From: Mycolicibacterium austroafricanum
GTDB lineage: Bacteria; Actinomycetota; Actinomycetes; Mycobacteriales; Mycobacteriaceae
Assembly: GCF_902705885.1 (NCBI RefSeq)
Contig: NZ_CACSIP010000012.1
Span: 162,882-226,881, forward strand
DNA: 64,000 nt
Reading direction: 5' to 3'
Position 1 is the first letter of the stretch. Each line of letters begins with the position of its first letter. Below the pieces are notes generated by a model that was not told the origin of the DNA, searched no databases, and saw only the letters and a list, made by a program, of their open reading frames with translations. The translations under genes were made by a program, and so were the position numbers. Positions 23,853 through 33,081 of the stretch are shown one piece after another.

Positions 23853-25250
23853 GTGACCCACTATGACGTCGTCGTTCTCGGAGCCGGCCCCGGCGGATAC
23901 GTTGCGGCTATCCGCGCTGCCCAACTCGGGCTGAACACCGCCATCGTCGAACCCAAGTACTGGGGTGGCGTGTGCCTCAACGTCGGGTGCATCCCGTCGA
24001 AGGCGCTGCTGCGCAATGCCGAACTCGCACACATCTTCACCAAGGAAGCCAAGCAGTTCGGTATCGGCGGCGAGGTGAGCTTCGACTTCGGTGCAGCGTT
24101 CGACCGCAGCCGCAAGGTCGCCGACGGCCGGGTCACCGGCGTGCACTTCCTGATGAAGAAGAACAAGATCACCGAGATCCACGGCTACGGGAAATTCACC
24201 GGTCCCAACAGCATCGAGGTGGATCTCAACGACGACGGTGGAACAGAGAAAGTCGAGTTCGACAACGCGATCATCGCGACCGGCTCCAGCACCCGGCTCG
24301 TCCCGGGCACGTCGCTGTCGGAGAACGTCGTCACCTACGAGAAGCAGATCCTGACCCGCGAGCTGCCCGGGTCGATCATCATCGCCGGCGCCGGCGCCAT
24401 CGGCATGGAGTTCGGTTACGTCCTGAAGAACTACGGCGTGGACGTGACGATCGTCGAATTCCTGCCCCGCGCGCTGCCCAACGAGGACGCCGAGGTCTCC
24501 AAGGAGATCGAGAAGCAGTTCAAGAAGCTGGGCGTGAAGATCCGCACCGGCACCAAGGTGGAGTCCATCCGTGACGAGGGCGGCGAGGTCACGGTCACGG
24601 TCAGCAAGGACGGGAAGTCCGAGGACCTCAAGGCCGACAAGGTGCTGCAGGCCATCGGCTTCGCACCCAACGTCGAGGGCTTCGGGCTGGACAAGGCCGG
24701 CGTGGAGCTGACGGATCGCAAGGCCATCAGCATCGACGACTACATGCGCACCAACGTGAGCCACATCTACGCGATCGGTGACGTGACCGCCAAGCTGCAG
24801 TTGGCGCACGTCGCCGAGGCGATGGGTGTGGTGGCCGCCGAAACCATCGCCGGTGCGGAGACGCTCGCCCTCGGTGACTACCGGATGCTGCCGCGCGCCA
24901 CCTTCTGCCAGCCCCAGGTCGCCAGCTTCGGTCTCACCGAGGAACAGGCCAGAGACGAGGGCTACGACGTGAAGGTCGCCAAGTTCCCGTTCACGGCCAA
25001 CGGCAAGGCGCACGGTCTGGGCGATCCGACCGGATTCGTCAAGCTGATCGCCGACGCAAAATACGGTGAACTGCTCGGCGGGCACCTGATCGGGCACGAC
25101 GTCTCCGAACTGCTGCCCGAGCTCACCCTGGCCCAGAAGTGGGATCTGACCGTCAACGAACTGTCCCGCAACGTCCACACCCACCCGACGATGTCGGAGG
25201 CGATGCAGGAGTGCTTCCACGGGCTGGCCGGCCACATGATCAACTTCTAG
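23853..25250 (+). CDS. lpdC: Dihydrolipoyl dehydrogenase (E3)
   Basis: A 465-residue flavoprotein that reoxidises dihydrolipoamide with NAD in the 2-oxoacid dehydrogenase complexes; in mycobacteria it also serves antioxidant and branched-chain functions. It shows FAD motif [10 protein letters not shown], redox disulfide [13 protein letters not shown] (Cys about 41 and 46), NAD motif [11 protein letters not shown], and the C-terminal base [15 protein letters not shown] 23853 fits the canonical N-terminus. Length equals that of M. tuberculosis Lpd. It is flanked by the same small membrane genes as in that species. Confidence 0.95.
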   Translation: MTHYDVVVLGAGPGGYVAAIRAAQLGLNTAIVEPKYWGGVCLNVGCIPSKALLRNAELAHIFTKEAKQFGIGGEVSFDFGAAFDRSRKVADGRVTGVHFLMKKNKITEIHGYGKFTGPNSIEVDLNDDGGTEKVEFDNAIIATGSSTRLVPGTSLSENVVTYEKQILTRELPGSIIIAGAGAIGMEFGYVLKNYGVDVTIVEFLPRALPNEDAEVSKEIEKQFKKLGVKIRTGTKVESIRDEGGEVTVTVSKDGKSEDLKADKVLQAIGFAPNVEGFGLDKAGVELTDRKAISIDDYMRTNVSHIYAIGDVTAKLQLAHVAEAMGVVAAETIAGAETLALGDYRMLPRATFCQPQVASFGLTEEQARDEGYDVKVAKFPFTANGKAHGLGDPTGFVKLIADAKYGELLGGHLIGHDVSELLPELTLAQKWDLTVNELSRNVHTHPTMSEAMQECFHGLAGHMINF

Positions 25251-25529
25251 TTGAGGGCGATCTGGGTCGCCGGGATCGGCGGGTTGGTGGTCGGCCACAT
25301 CCTGTGGCTGGCAGGCATCTCCGCGGCCATCGCCTCGACAGACGTGCCGAGGTGGGTGCTCGTCGTCGCCGCGGTGTCGTTTGTCGTCGGCATCATCGTC
25401 GGGCTGATCGGCTGGCGGCAGTGGCAGCGCAGGTCGCGCAAGGGTGAGATCTGGGCGGTGTTCCTGTGGGCGCTGCCGGTGTCACCGGTGCTGTTGTCGC
25501 TGACCGTCCTCGGGGTGACGTACCTGTAG
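25251..25529 (+). CDS. Small membrane protein (Rv0463-like)
   Basis: A 92-residue protein with three hydrophobic helices (about 4-25, 35-56 and 70-90). The TTG at 25251 follows the lpdC stop with no gap and no clear Shine-Dalgarno sequence, so translation may be coupled; GTG 25287 is a shorter alternative. Its place after lpdC matches the conserved mycobacterial order. Function unknown. Confidence 0.68.
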   Translation: MRAIWVAGIGGLVVGHILWLAGISAAIASTDVPRWVLVVAAVSFVVGIIVGLIGWRQWQRRSRKGEIWAVFLWALPVSPVLLSLTVLGVTYL

Positions 25530-25622
25530 CTGGCAAACCGGCGATACGGCAACGACGTCGAATTTCGTCACTTGACGGGGTTCACCGGCAACCTCGAGAA
25601 TGTGCCGGTGGGGGACGGTGTC

Positions 25623-26690
25623 GTGATGCGCCTGCTGCTTCAATGGTGGCGTCAGCGCGACGAATACCAGTGGCGCATCGAGTTTCTGCGCAGCCGCGGG
25701 CTCCTGCCCATTCTGCGGTACCTGATCGCCGCCATCGGCACCACGATGGGCGCGCTCGCGGCGCTGAACGCTGTCGCCCCGCCTGCCGCCGACGGCACGC
25801 TGATCCGGGTCGGCTGGGCGGTCGTGGCGGTCGGTTCCCTGGCCTGGGGGGTGCGCTGGGCGGTGCTGCCGTGGCCGTCACCCCGCGAGTCGGCGGTGCT
25901 GGTCGTCTTCGTCGACGTGCTGATGACCCTCTCCGCGCTGCTGTTCGGCGATCCGAACCTCGCCATGTCGGGGATCCCGATCCTGCTGTGCGCCGGCGGG
26001 TATGTGGTGTTCTTCCACGGCCCGCGGCTGCACGTGGCCCACATCGCGTGGTGTACGGCGGCGGTCGTGGGTATTGCGGTGTGGTTGGCGATGTCCACCC
26101 CCGAGTACGGGCTGCAGGTGGCGGTGTCGCGGGCGGTGATCGCGTTGCTGGTGACCGTGTGCATCCTGCCGGCCCTGCAGTTCGGCTTCTGGTTGCTGCA
26201 GGGCAGTTCCAAGCAGTCGCTGACCGATCCGCTGACCGAGCTGACCAACCGTCGCGGACTGCCGGTCTCGATGCAGCGGCTCAACGAGGCGTCGCCCGAC
26301 GCCGACCTGTGCGCACTGCTGATCGACGTGGACGGATTCAAGGGGGTCAACGACACGCTCGGGCATGCGGCGGGCGACGAGGTGCTGATCCGCACGGCGC
26401 GGCGGATCCGTGCCAGCGTCCGGTCCGATGCCGTGGTGGTGCGGTGGGGCGGTGAGGAGTTCCTGGTGGTGGACCGGATCCGGGCCGATCAGGCCGGCGC
26501 GGTCGCCGAGCGGATCCGGTCGGCGGTCGCAGCGCCTGCGCAACCGGCCGTCACCGTCAGCATCGGCCTTGCCACCAGCACGCGGTCCGGGTCAGACATC
26601 GGTGAGGTGATCACCGCTGCCGACGCGGCGATGTACGAGGCCAAGGCCCGGGGCGGCGACCGGGTCGCCATCGCCGCCGAGATCTGCTGA
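25623..26690 (+). CDS. Diguanylate cyclase (GGDEF domain) with N-terminal membrane region
   Basis: A protein of about 355 residues that should make c-di-GMP from GTP. Six hydrophobic helices occupy roughly residues 30-195 (MASE-like sensor region). The GGDEF domain then contains LTNRRGLPVSM, DVDGFKGVNDTLGHAAGDEVL and the active-site GGEEF. No RxxD inhibitory site is seen at the expected place, since VRSD occurs there instead. GTG 25623 or ATG 25626 is preferred because GGGGGA lies 7 nt upstream; a TTG at 25572 would lengthen it. It is inserted between the Rv0463-like gene and the Rv0464c-like gene. Confidence 0.9.
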   Translation: MMRLLLQWWRQRDEYQWRIEFLRSRGLLPILRYLIAAIGTTMGALAALNAVAPPAADGTLIRVGWAVVAVGSLAWGVRWAVLPWPSPRESAVLVVFVDVLMTLSALLFGDPNLAMSGIPILLCAGGYVVFFHGPRLHVAHIAWCTAAVVGIAVWLAMSTPEYGLQVAVSRAVIALLVTVCILPALQFGFWLLQGSSKQSLTDPLTELTNRRGLPVSMQRLNEASPDADLCALLIDVDGFKGVNDTLGHAAGDEVLIRTARRIRASVRSDAVVVRWGGEEFLVVDRIRADQAGAVAERIRSAVAAPAQPAVTVSIGLATSTRSGSDIGEVITAADAAMYEAKARGGDRVAIAAEIC

Positions 26691-26773
26691 CCCGGCCAGG
26701 TGCCGGTGTAGGAACGCGAGGACGTCATCAGCCTTGGCGAACCCGCCGAGGCCCAGTCGGGCGTCGCGCCGCC

Positions 26774-27316
26774 TCAGTCCGGGAAGTCGAGCGGCACTGC
26801 AAGCGTCGTGATGGTCGCCGCCAGCCCGTCGTATTGCGCTGCCAGAAAACAGAATTCGATCAGCTGCTGGGTGCTGAGATGTCCGGCCAGCGCCTGCCAC
26901 GTCTGGGGTGACACCCCGCGGGTGACGACGAATTCGTCGGTTGCGGTGATCAGTACCCGTTCACGGTCACTCAGCCCTTCGGCGTCGGGTCCTTCGAAGA
27001 TCCTGGCCTGGAACTGCGCGTCGAGCCCCCGGGAGCGGGCCAGCCTGCGGTGCTGCTGCAGTTCGTACTCGCATTCGCGCAGATGGCCGACCCGCAGGAT
27101 GACCGTCTCGGCGTCGCGCCGCGAGAGCTTGCCTGCGTAGAGCAGGTAGCCCGACAACGGCAACCACACCGGGAACAGCAGCCGATGCCGGCCGAGGACG
27201 TTGAACAGGCTGAACCGGGGGGCCCGGATGCCGCGGGCGCCGAGCTTGGCGATGGCCCAGTTGATCGGACCCAGTTCACGGAATCCGCCGGGTGGGATAC
27301 GGGCAGGTGCACTCAC
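26774..27316 (-). CDS. Carboxymuconolactone decarboxylase-family (AhpD-like) protein
   Basis: A 180-residue all-helical CMD-family protein. The segment RVGHLRECEYELQQHRRLARS carries the family's Glu/His pair, but only one Cys, so the AhpD CxxC peroxidatic pair is absent. It is Rv0464c-like by position. GTG 27316 overlaps the ramB stop (GTGA), so it is co-expressed with that regulator. The reaction is unknown. Confidence 0.82.
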   Translation of the reverse strand: MSAPARIPPGGFRELGPINWAIAKLGARGIRAPRFSLFNVLGRHRLLFPVWLPLSGYLLYAGKLSRRDAETVILRVGHLRECEYELQQHRRLARSRGLDAQFQARIFEGPDAEGLSDRERVLITATDEFVVTRGVSPQTWQALAGHLSTQQLIEFCFLAAQYDGLAATITTLAVPLDFPD

Positions 27317-28752
27317 GTTTGCCTCACCAGATAGGGGGACACCGTCGAGCGGTGTTCGTCGATGTCCAGCGCGCGGCCCAGTGCCGGAAACGCACGCTGC
27401 GGACAGTTGTCTCGTTCGCAGACCCGGCAGCCGGCGCCGATCGGCGTCGCCCGGACACCGGGGTCACCGGACAAGTCGAGCCCTTCCGAGTAGACCAGCC
27501 GCTGCGCGTGGCGCAGTTCGCAGCCCAGGCCGATTGCGAACGTCTTACCAGGCTGACCATAGCGCGACGCGCGGCGCTCCACGGTCCGGGCCACCCACAG
27601 GTAGCTGCGGCCGTCGGGCATCTCCGCGAGCTGGACGAGGATCTTGCCGGGGTTGGCGAACGTCTCGTAGACGTTCCACAGCGGGCACGTCCCGCCGCTG
27701 GAGGAGAAGTGAAAACCGGTGGCGGACTGGCGTTTCGACATGTTGCCCGCGCGGTCGACCCGAACGAACGAGAACGGCACCCCACGCATCGACGGCCGCT
27801 GAAGCGTCGAGAGCCGGTGGCAGATGGTCTCGTAACTCACCGAGTAGTAGGCCGAAAGTCGCTCGACGTCGTAGCGGAACTTCTCCGCGACCTCGTGGAA
27901 GTGGCCGTACGGGAGCACCGCCGCGGCGGCGAAGTAGTTCGCCAGCCCCAGCCGGGCCAGCCTCCGAGACTCCTCGCTGGTGAAGTGGCCTTCGTCGACG
28001 AGCTTGTCGACCAGGTCACCGCACTCCAGATAGGCCAGTTCGGCGGCCATCCGGAACACCGTCTGACCGGTGGACAGGTGGGCGTTGAGCTCGAGGGTCT
28101 TCGACGCCGGGTCGTAACGGTGCAGCACTCCCTCGCCGAGATCAATACGGCGAATGATCCTGACGCCGTGCACGATTCGCAACCGGTCGGTCAGGTCGCC
28201 GGCGAGGTCGCCCCGTTGTATCCGCATCCCCGCGGTGAGTTCCTCGGCGCAGGTGTCGAGTTCGTGCAGGTAGTTCTGCCGCTGGTAGAAGTAGTCGCGC
28301 ACCTCTTCGTGCGGCATCGTGATGGACCCGGTCCCGCTGCCTCCCGGATTGACCCCCACGTTGAACCGGTCCTCCGTCGCCGCGGCCAATTGGGTGGTCG
28401 TGAGCTGATAGCGACGGTGCAGATTGACCATCGCCCGGGCCAGCGCCGGATGGGCGCCGACCATGTCGGCGATCTCGGCCGGCTCGACGTCGACGTCGAG
28501 ATCGCGGTCCAGCATCACCTCGCGCAACTCGGCGATCAGCCTGGTGTCGTCCTGCGAGGCGAAGAACGTGGCGTCCACCCCGAACACCTCGGTGATGCGC
28601 AGCAGCACCGCGACGGTCAGCGGCCGCACGTCGTGCTCGATCTGGTTCAGATAACTGGGGGAGATCTCGAGGGTCTGTGCCAGCGCGGCCTGGCTGAAAC
28701 CGCGTTCGCTCCGTAGCTGCCGGACGCGGGCGCCGACGAACGTTTTGGCCAC
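27313..28752 (-). CDS. ramB: RamB-type transcriptional regulator of acetate/glyoxylate metabolism
   Basis: A 479-residue short-chain fatty acid regulator (ScfR/RamB family). It has an N-terminal XRE helix-turn-helix (GFSQAALAQTLEISPSYLNQ), a central ImmA/IrrE-like region, and a C-terminal Cys-rich domain with GCRVCERDNCPQRAFP. In M. tuberculosis and Corynebacterium, RamB represses the isocitrate lyase gene on glucose and regulates itself. GTG 28752 starts MAKTFVGARVRQL. Candidate RamB sites lie in its own upstream region (28783-28803) and before aceA (29751-29767 and 29904-29913). Confidence 0.93.
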   Translation of the reverse strand: MAKTFVGARVRQLRSERGFSQAALAQTLEISPSYLNQIEHDVRPLTVAVLLRITEVFGVDATFFASQDDTRLIAELREVMLDRDLDVDVEPAEIADMVGAHPALARAMVNLHRRYQLTTTQLAAATEDRFNVGVNPGGSGTGSITMPHEEVRDYFYQRQNYLHELDTCAEELTAGMRIQRGDLAGDLTDRLRIVHGVRIIRRIDLGEGVLHRYDPASKTLELNAHLSTGQTVFRMAAELAYLECGDLVDKLVDEGHFTSEESRRLARLGLANYFAAAAVLPYGHFHEVAEKFRYDVERLSAYYSVSYETICHRLSTLQRPSMRGVPFSFVRVDRAGNMSKRQSATGFHFSSSGGTCPLWNVYETFANPGKILVQLAEMPDGRSYLWVARTVERRASRYGQPGKTFAIGLGCELRHAQRLVYSEGLDLSGDPGVRATPIGAGCRVCERDNCPQRAFPALGRALDIDEHRSTVSPYLVRQT

Positions 28753-28782
28753 GATAAGTCAGCGTAGCCGGGACTGGCAACG

Positions 28783-28803
28783 TTGCGAAGCCACTATTTG
28801 CAT
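28783..28803. promoter_or_regulatory. Candidate RamB sites between ramB and the thioesterase gene
   Basis: TTGCGAAG (28783-28790, the reverse complement of CTTCGCAA) and ATTTGCAT (28796-28803) lie in the short divergent intergenic region. They resemble the TTTGCAAA core of RamB boxes and the repeats in front of aceA, consistent with autoregulation. Confidence 0.4.
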
Positions 28804-28840
28804 ACTTGGCAACTGGGACCGTGTGGCAGTATCAAAATCC

Positions 28841-29662
28841 GTGAAGACGACCACCGGGGGGCCGGCCCAGGGACTGGCCAAAGCGATGATGCCGGTACCT
28901 GATCCGCACCCCGACGTGTTCGACGTGCACTGGCCTTTACGGGTCGCCGACGTCGACCGCACGGGCAGGCTGAAGTTCGACGCCGCGACGCGCCACATCC
29001 AGGACATCGGGTCGGACCAGTTGCGGGAGATGGGCTTCGAGGAGACCCACCCGCTGTGGATCGTGCGCCGGACCATGATCGACCTGATCGAGCCCATCGT
29101 GTTCAAGGACACTCTGCGGCTGCGGCGGTGGTGTTCGGGAACCTCCAACCGATGGTGTGAGATGCGGGTCCGCATCGACGGTCGCCGGGGCGGCCTGATG
29201 GAATCCGAGGCGTTCTGGATCAACATCAACCGGGAGACCCAGGGGCCGGCGCGCATCGCGGACGACTTCATCGAAGGCCTGCAGCGCACCACCGACGTGG
29301 ACCGGTTGAGGTGGAAGGCATATCTGAAGGCCGGCAGCCGCGAGGACGCCGAGCACATCCGCGAGTACCCCGTTCGGGTCAGCGACATCGACATCTTCGA
29401 CCACATGAACAACGCGGTGTACTGGAGTGTGATCGAGGACTACCTGTTCGGTCAGCCCGAGTTGTTGGCGGCGCCGTTGCGGGTCACCATCGAGCACGAC
29501 CTGCCGGTGGCACTGGGCGACAAGCTCGAGATCATCCGGCACACGTATCCGCCGGGCTCGACCGACCGGTTCGGCCCCGATCTCGTCGACCACACTGTTA
29601 CAACGCTCACATACGCCGTGGGCGAGGAGACCAAAGCGGTCGCGTCGATCTTCGCGCTCTGA
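28841..29662 (+). CDS. Acyl-ACP thioesterase family protein (Rv0466-like)
   Basis: A protein of about 273 residues with two tandem hotdog domains of the FatA/Fat acyl-ACP thioesterase family, hydrolysing acyl thioesters. The conserved HMNNAVYWSVIEDYL segment provides the Asn/His catalytic region in the C-terminal hotdog, and HIQDIGSDQL lies in the first. The start is uncertain: GTG 28841, GTG 28823 or ATG 28887 would all precede the conserved VFDVHWPLRVADVDR segment. It is divergent from ramB and 265 bp upstream of aceA. Physiological substrate unknown. Confidence 0.85.
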   Translation: MKTTTGGPAQGLAKAMMPVPDPHPDVFDVHWPLRVADVDRTGRLKFDAATRHIQDIGSDQLREMGFEETHPLWIVRRTMIDLIEPIVFKDTLRLRRWCSGTSNRWCEMRVRIDGRRGGLMESEAFWININRETQGPARIADDFIEGLQRTTDVDRLRWKAYLKAGSREDAEHIREYPVRVSDIDIFDHMNNAVYWSVIEDYLFGQPELLAAPLRVTIEHDLPVALGDKLEIIRHTYPPGSTDRFGPDLVDHTVTTLTYAVGEETKAVASIFAL

Positions 29663-29750
29663 AACGCATTCGTAAACAGTACGGGCGTACTGACCTGCGT
29701 GTATTCGCTACTGGTGAGTAGACGCTGAACCGTTTCAGTCGTTTGCGGCC

Positions 29751-29913
29751 TTCGCAAGATTTGCAAGATGACTGCACGTGTTGGCGAAAATTGGCAACGG
29801 AAACTGGTGGACCTGCGGTTATGCCATGAGGCATCCTCGGGTCAGCACACCAGTGAACGAGCTGGCGCGTTAACAAACTCGGAGGCTCCGTGAGTCTCCT
29901 GCTATTTGCAAAA
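29751..29913 (+). promoter_or_regulatory. aceA upstream region with RamB-like boxes
   Basis: The 265-bp gap before aceA holds a direct repeat TTCGCAAGATTTGCAAGATG (29751-29770) and a perfect TTTGCAAA palindrome at 29905-29912, only 15 bp from the start codon. TTTGCAAA is the core of known RamB boxes in Corynebacterium (family knowledge). The proximal site would block initiation. A small ATGCC/GGCAT hairpin at 29821-29834 is also present. Confidence 0.5.
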
Positions 29914-29927
29914 CGAAGGAGCAGTCG

Positions 29928-31214
29928 ATGTCGACCGTTGGCACGCCGAAGAGCCCGGAACAGATCCAGCACGACTGGGACCACAACCCGCGCTGGAAGG
30001 GCATCACCCGCAGCTACACCCCCAAGGACGTCGTCGCCCTGCAGGGCACCGTCGTCGAGGAGGCCACGCTGGCCCGCCGCGGCGCCGAGGTGCTGTGGGA
30101 GCAGCTGCACGACATGGAGTTCGTCAACGCGCTGGGCGCGCTGACCGGCAACATGGCCGTCCAGCAGGTGCGCGCCGGTCTGAAGGCCATCTACCTGTCG
30201 GGCTGGCAGGTCGCCGGTGACGCCAACCTGTCCGGCCACACCTACCCCGACCAGAGCCTCTACCCGGCCAACTCGGTGCCGCAGGTGGTGCGCCGGATCA
30301 ACAACGCGCTGCTGCGGGCCGACGAGATCGCCAAGGTGGAGGGCGATCGCTCGGTGGAGAACTGGCTGGCCCCGATCGTCGCCGACGGCGAGGCCGGTTT
30401 CGGTGGCGCGCTGAACGTCTACGAGCTGCAGAAGGCGATGATCGCCGCCGGTGTCGCCGGTTCACACTGGGAGGACCAGCTGGCCTCGGAGAAGAAGTGC
30501 GGTCACCTCGGTGGCAAGGTGCTGATCCCGACCCAGCAGCACATCCGGACGCTGACCTCGGCGCGCCTGGCTTCCGATGTCGCCGATGTGCCGACCGTGG
30601 TCATCGCCCGCACCGACGCCGAGGCCGCCACGCTGATCACCTCCGACGTCGACGAGCGTGATCAGCCGTTCATCACCGGTGAGCGCACCGCCGAGGGCTT
30701 CTACCGGATCAAGAACGGCCTGGAGCCCTGCATCGCCCGCGCCAAGGCCTACGCGCCCTACTCCGATCTGATCTGGATGGAGACCGGCACCCCGGACCTC
30801 GAGCTGGCGAAGAAGTTCGCCGAGGGCGTCAAGAGCGAGTTCCCGGACCAGATGCTGGCCTACAACTGCTCGCCGTCGTTCAACTGGCGCAAGCACCTCG
30901 ACGACGCGACGATCGCGAAGTTCCAGAAGGAGCTCGGCGCGATGGGCTTCAAGTTCCAGTTCATCACGCTGGCCGGCTTCCACGCGCTGAACTACTCGAT
31001 GTTCGATCTGGCCTACGGCTACGCCCGCAACCAGATGAGCGCCTACGTCGAGCTGCAGGAGCGCGAGTTCGCCGCCGAGGAGCGCGGTTACACCGCGACC
31101 AAGCATCAGCGTGAGGTCGGGGCCGGCTACTTCGACCGGATCGCCACCACGGTGGACCCGACGTCGTCGACCACCGCGCTGGCGGGCTCGACCGAAGAGG
31201 GTCAGTTCCACTAG
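29928..31214 (+). CDS. aceA: Isocitrate lyase
   Basis: A 428-residue prokaryotic-type isocitrate lyase (Icl1) that splits isocitrate to glyoxylate and succinate, the first step of the glyoxylate shunt on acetate or fatty acids; in mycobacteria it also acts as methylisocitrate lyase. The active-site KKCGH is at about residue 189-193, with the Mg-binding DGEAGFGG segment upstream. ATG 29928 is supported by GAAGGAG. Adjacent ramB and fadB2, and the TTTGCAAA site, fit regulation by carbon source. Confidence 0.97.
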   Translation: MSTVGTPKSPEQIQHDWDHNPRWKGITRSYTPKDVVALQGTVVEEATLARRGAEVLWEQLHDMEFVNALGALTGNMAVQQVRAGLKAIYLSGWQVAGDANLSGHTYPDQSLYPANSVPQVVRRINNALLRADEIAKVEGDRSVENWLAPIVADGEAGFGGALNVYELQKAMIAAGVAGSHWEDQLASEKKCGHLGGKVLIPTQQHIRTLTSARLASDVADVPTVVIARTDAEAATLITSDVDERDQPFITGERTAEGFYRIKNGLEPCIARAKAYAPYSDLIWMETGTPDLELAKKFAEGVKSEFPDQMLAYNCSPSFNWRKHLDDATIAKFQKELGAMGFKFQFITLAGFHALNYSMFDLAYGYARNQMSAYVELQEREFAAEERGYTATKHQREVGAGYFDRIATTVDPTSSTTALAGSTEEGQFH

Positions 31215-31243
31215 GGCGGCTCGTGCCACTGAGTTGATAGCGT

Positions 31244-31276
31244 CAGGCCCCGTCCGTGTCTTGCGGGCGGGGCCTG
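31244..31276 (+). terminator. Strong GC-rich hairpin between aceA and fadB2
   Basis: Arms 31244-31256 and 31264-31276 pair at 12 of 13 positions (the exception is a possible G-U pair) around a 7-nt loop. It lies 30 bp after the aceA stop and 19 bp before fadB2. It may terminate or attenuate the aceA transcript and separate expression of the two genes. Confidence 0.6.
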
Positions 31277-31294
31277 CTGCTGTGAGGAGTAGTT

Positions 31295-32146
31295 GTGAGC
31301 ATTGAAAGGGTCGGCGTCGTCGGCGCCGGGCAGATGGGTGGCGGGATCGCCGAGGTGTGTGCCAAGGCAGGCGCCGATGTGATGGTGTTCGAGCCGACCG
31401 AAGAGCTGGCCGCCGCGGGCCGCGCGCGCATCACCGCCTCGCTGGAACGTGCGAAGGCGAAGGGCAAGCTGGCCGCCGACGATTTCGAGATCGTGCTCGC
31501 CCGGCTGAAATTCACGACGAACATGGCCGACCTGGCCGATCGCCAGCTCGTCATCGAGGCGATCATCGAGGACGAGGCCGTCAAGGCCAAGGTCTTCGCC
31601 GAACTCGATGCCGTCGTCACCGATCCCGATGCCGTGCTGGCGTCGAACACCTCGAGCATCCCGATCATGAAGATCGCTGCGGCGACCAAGAATCCGGGCC
31701 GGGTGTTGGGTATGCACTTCTTCAACCCGGTGCCCGTGCTGCCGCTTGTCGAGCTGATCAGCACGCTCGTCACCACCGACGAGGCCGTCGCGAGGGTCGA
31801 GCAGTTCGCCGAGAAGCTCGGCAAGCAGGTGGTGCGCTGCGGCGACCGCTCCGGTTTCATCGTCAACGCACTCCTGGTGCCCTACCTGCTGTCGGCCATC
31901 AGGATGGCCGAATCCGGCGTGGCCACCGTCGAGGACATCGACACCGCCGTCGTGGCGGGCCTGTCGCATCCGATGGGACCGCTGCGGCTGTCCGACCTCA
32001 TCGGGCTGGACACGATGAAGCTGATCGCCGACTCGATGTACGACGAGTACAAGGACGCGCACTACGCGCCGCCGCCGCTGCTGCAGCGGATGGTGGAGGC
32101 CGGGCAACTCGGCAAGAAGTCCGGCAAGGGCTTCTACAGCTACTGA
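31295..32146 (+). CDS. fadB2: 3-hydroxybutyryl-CoA dehydrogenase
   Basis: A 283-residue NAD(P)-dependent 3-hydroxyacyl-CoA dehydrogenase working in butanoate/fatty-acid beta-oxidation. It shows GAGQMGGGIA at about residue 9 for the cofactor, the active-site His in GMHFFNPVP, and the C-terminal dimerisation domain with HPMGPLRLSDLIGLD. GTG 31295 has GAGGAG upstream. Its stop TGA (32144-32146) is the first base triplet of a palindrome and is overlapped by the end of the convergent DUF559 gene. Confidence 0.95.
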   Translation: MSIERVGVVGAGQMGGGIAEVCAKAGADVMVFEPTEELAAAGRARITASLERAKAKGKLAADDFEIVLARLKFTTNMADLADRQLVIEAIIEDEAVKAKVFAELDAVVTDPDAVLASNTSSIPIMKIAAATKNPGRVLGMHFFNPVPVLPLVELISTLVTTDEAVARVEQFAEKLGKQVVRCGDRSGFIVNALLVPYLLSAIRMAESGVATVEDIDTAVVAGLSHPMGPLRLSDLIGLDTMKLIADSMYDEYKDAHYAPPPLLQRMVEAGQLGKKSGKGFYSY

Positions 32147-33048
32147 CGTCGAGCGTGCAGTTGTTGTACACAACTCTCGAGTGAGGCGTGCGAAACCTGC
32201 ACGCTCGGCGTCAACTTCAGGGCCTTCGCCACCCGGTTGATCACCGTCTGAGGCTGGTTGCGCAGCTGAGTCCAGCTCACGCGGATGATCGTCCACCCCA
32301 GCGAAGCCAGGCATTCGTGCCGCTCGATGTCACGTGCTCGCTGCGCGGGATCGGTCCAGTGCTGGTGACCGTCGTACTCCACGGCCACCAGAGGGTCGCG
32401 CCAGCCCATGTCGAGGCGGTACACGAGGCCACGTTCTCTGACGGGTATCTGCGTTTCGGGCCGCGGCATACCCGCCGCCACGACCATCAGCCGGGTCGTC
32501 GTCTCGGGCGGCGACTCGGCGCCGGCGTCGGCCACGCTCAGGGCAGTGAGGGCGCGACGAACACCCCGCGCCCCGGGATTGCGTCGGGCGACGGCCAGGA
32601 CGTCGTCGACCGAACATCCGGTCGCATTGAGGAGCGCGTCGATCTGAATCACCGAAGCGACGAGAGCCATGCGCCGGGTGATGTCGAAAGCAGTTCGTGA
32701 CGGCGTCGTGGCGGAGATCGCCCCGAGACGGCAGAAGTCGTGATCGCTGAGCGAACCGCTGTGCACCAGAATCCCCTGCGGCGCTCGGCGGTGAGAGCGG
32801 ATCAGTTCTGCCGGAGCCGACGTGTCGACGTAGCGGCTGCCCAGCACCGCCGCGGCGCTCAGCCCGGCCAGAGTCGCGGAGCGTCCGGACCAGAGCCACG
32901 CCGCGACCGCCTTGTCTTTCGCGGTGAGCTTCTCTCCCCGGCGGACGTATACGTTGCGAAACAGCTTCGAGTAGTCGCGCGCGAGCTCGCGCCGGGTGAC
33001 GGCACCGGATGCCAGCGCTTCGGTGGCCACCACGAGTCTCTGTCGCAT
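32140..33048 (-). CDS. DUF559 (Vsr-like endonuclease fold) protein with AbiEi-like N-terminus
   Basis: A 302-residue protein. The C-terminal third is a DUF559 domain of the Vsr/MTES endonuclease-like superfamily, with YRLDMGWRDPLVAVEYDGHQHW (split here as RLDMGW and VAVEYDGHQHW) supplying the D...ExxH-like acidic cluster, and RDIERHECLASLGW. The N-terminus resembles the winged-helix part of AbiEi-type antitoxins (VTRRELARDYSKLFRNVYV). The last 20 residues are encoded by the palindrome at 32144-32213, and its stop lies inside the fadB2 end. A related palindrome lies upstream of the start. Function unknown; a nuclease role is inferred from fold. Confidence 0.85.
   Translation of the reverse strand: MRQRLVVATEALASGAVTRRELARDYSKLFRNVYVRRGEKLTAKDKAVAAWLWSGRSATLAGLSAAAVLGSRYVDTSAPAELIRSHRRAPQGILVHSGSLSDHDFCRLGAISATTPSRTAFDITRRMALVASVIQIDALLNATGCSVDDVLAVARRNPGARGVRRALTALSVADAGAESPPETTTRLMVVAAGMPRPETQIPVRERGLVYRLDMGWRDPLVAVEYDGHQHWTDPAQRARDIERHECLASLGWTIIRVSWTQLRNQPQTVINRVAKALKLTPSVQVSHASLESCVQQLHARRQ
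32144..32213. repeat. Palindromic element at the left border of the DUF559 gene
   Basis: 17-bp arms (32144-32160, TGACGTCGAGCGTGCAG, and 32197-32213) match at 16 of 17 positions with a 36-nt centre. The element starts with the fadB2 stop codon. The centre contains GTTGTACACAAC and GCGTGCGA, shared in part with the right-border copy. It could also work as a bidirectional terminator. Confidence 0.8.
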
Positions 33049-33081
33049 GGCCGAATCGTCGTCCGGTCACCCGACAGTTCC

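Noticed and set aside
26683..26773. Possible remnant coding segment (GGFAKADDVLAFLHRHLAG) on the minus strand between the GGDEF and CMD genes
   Set aside because: Only about 30 residues; could be a decayed hydrolase end, but there is not enough to call a pseudogene.
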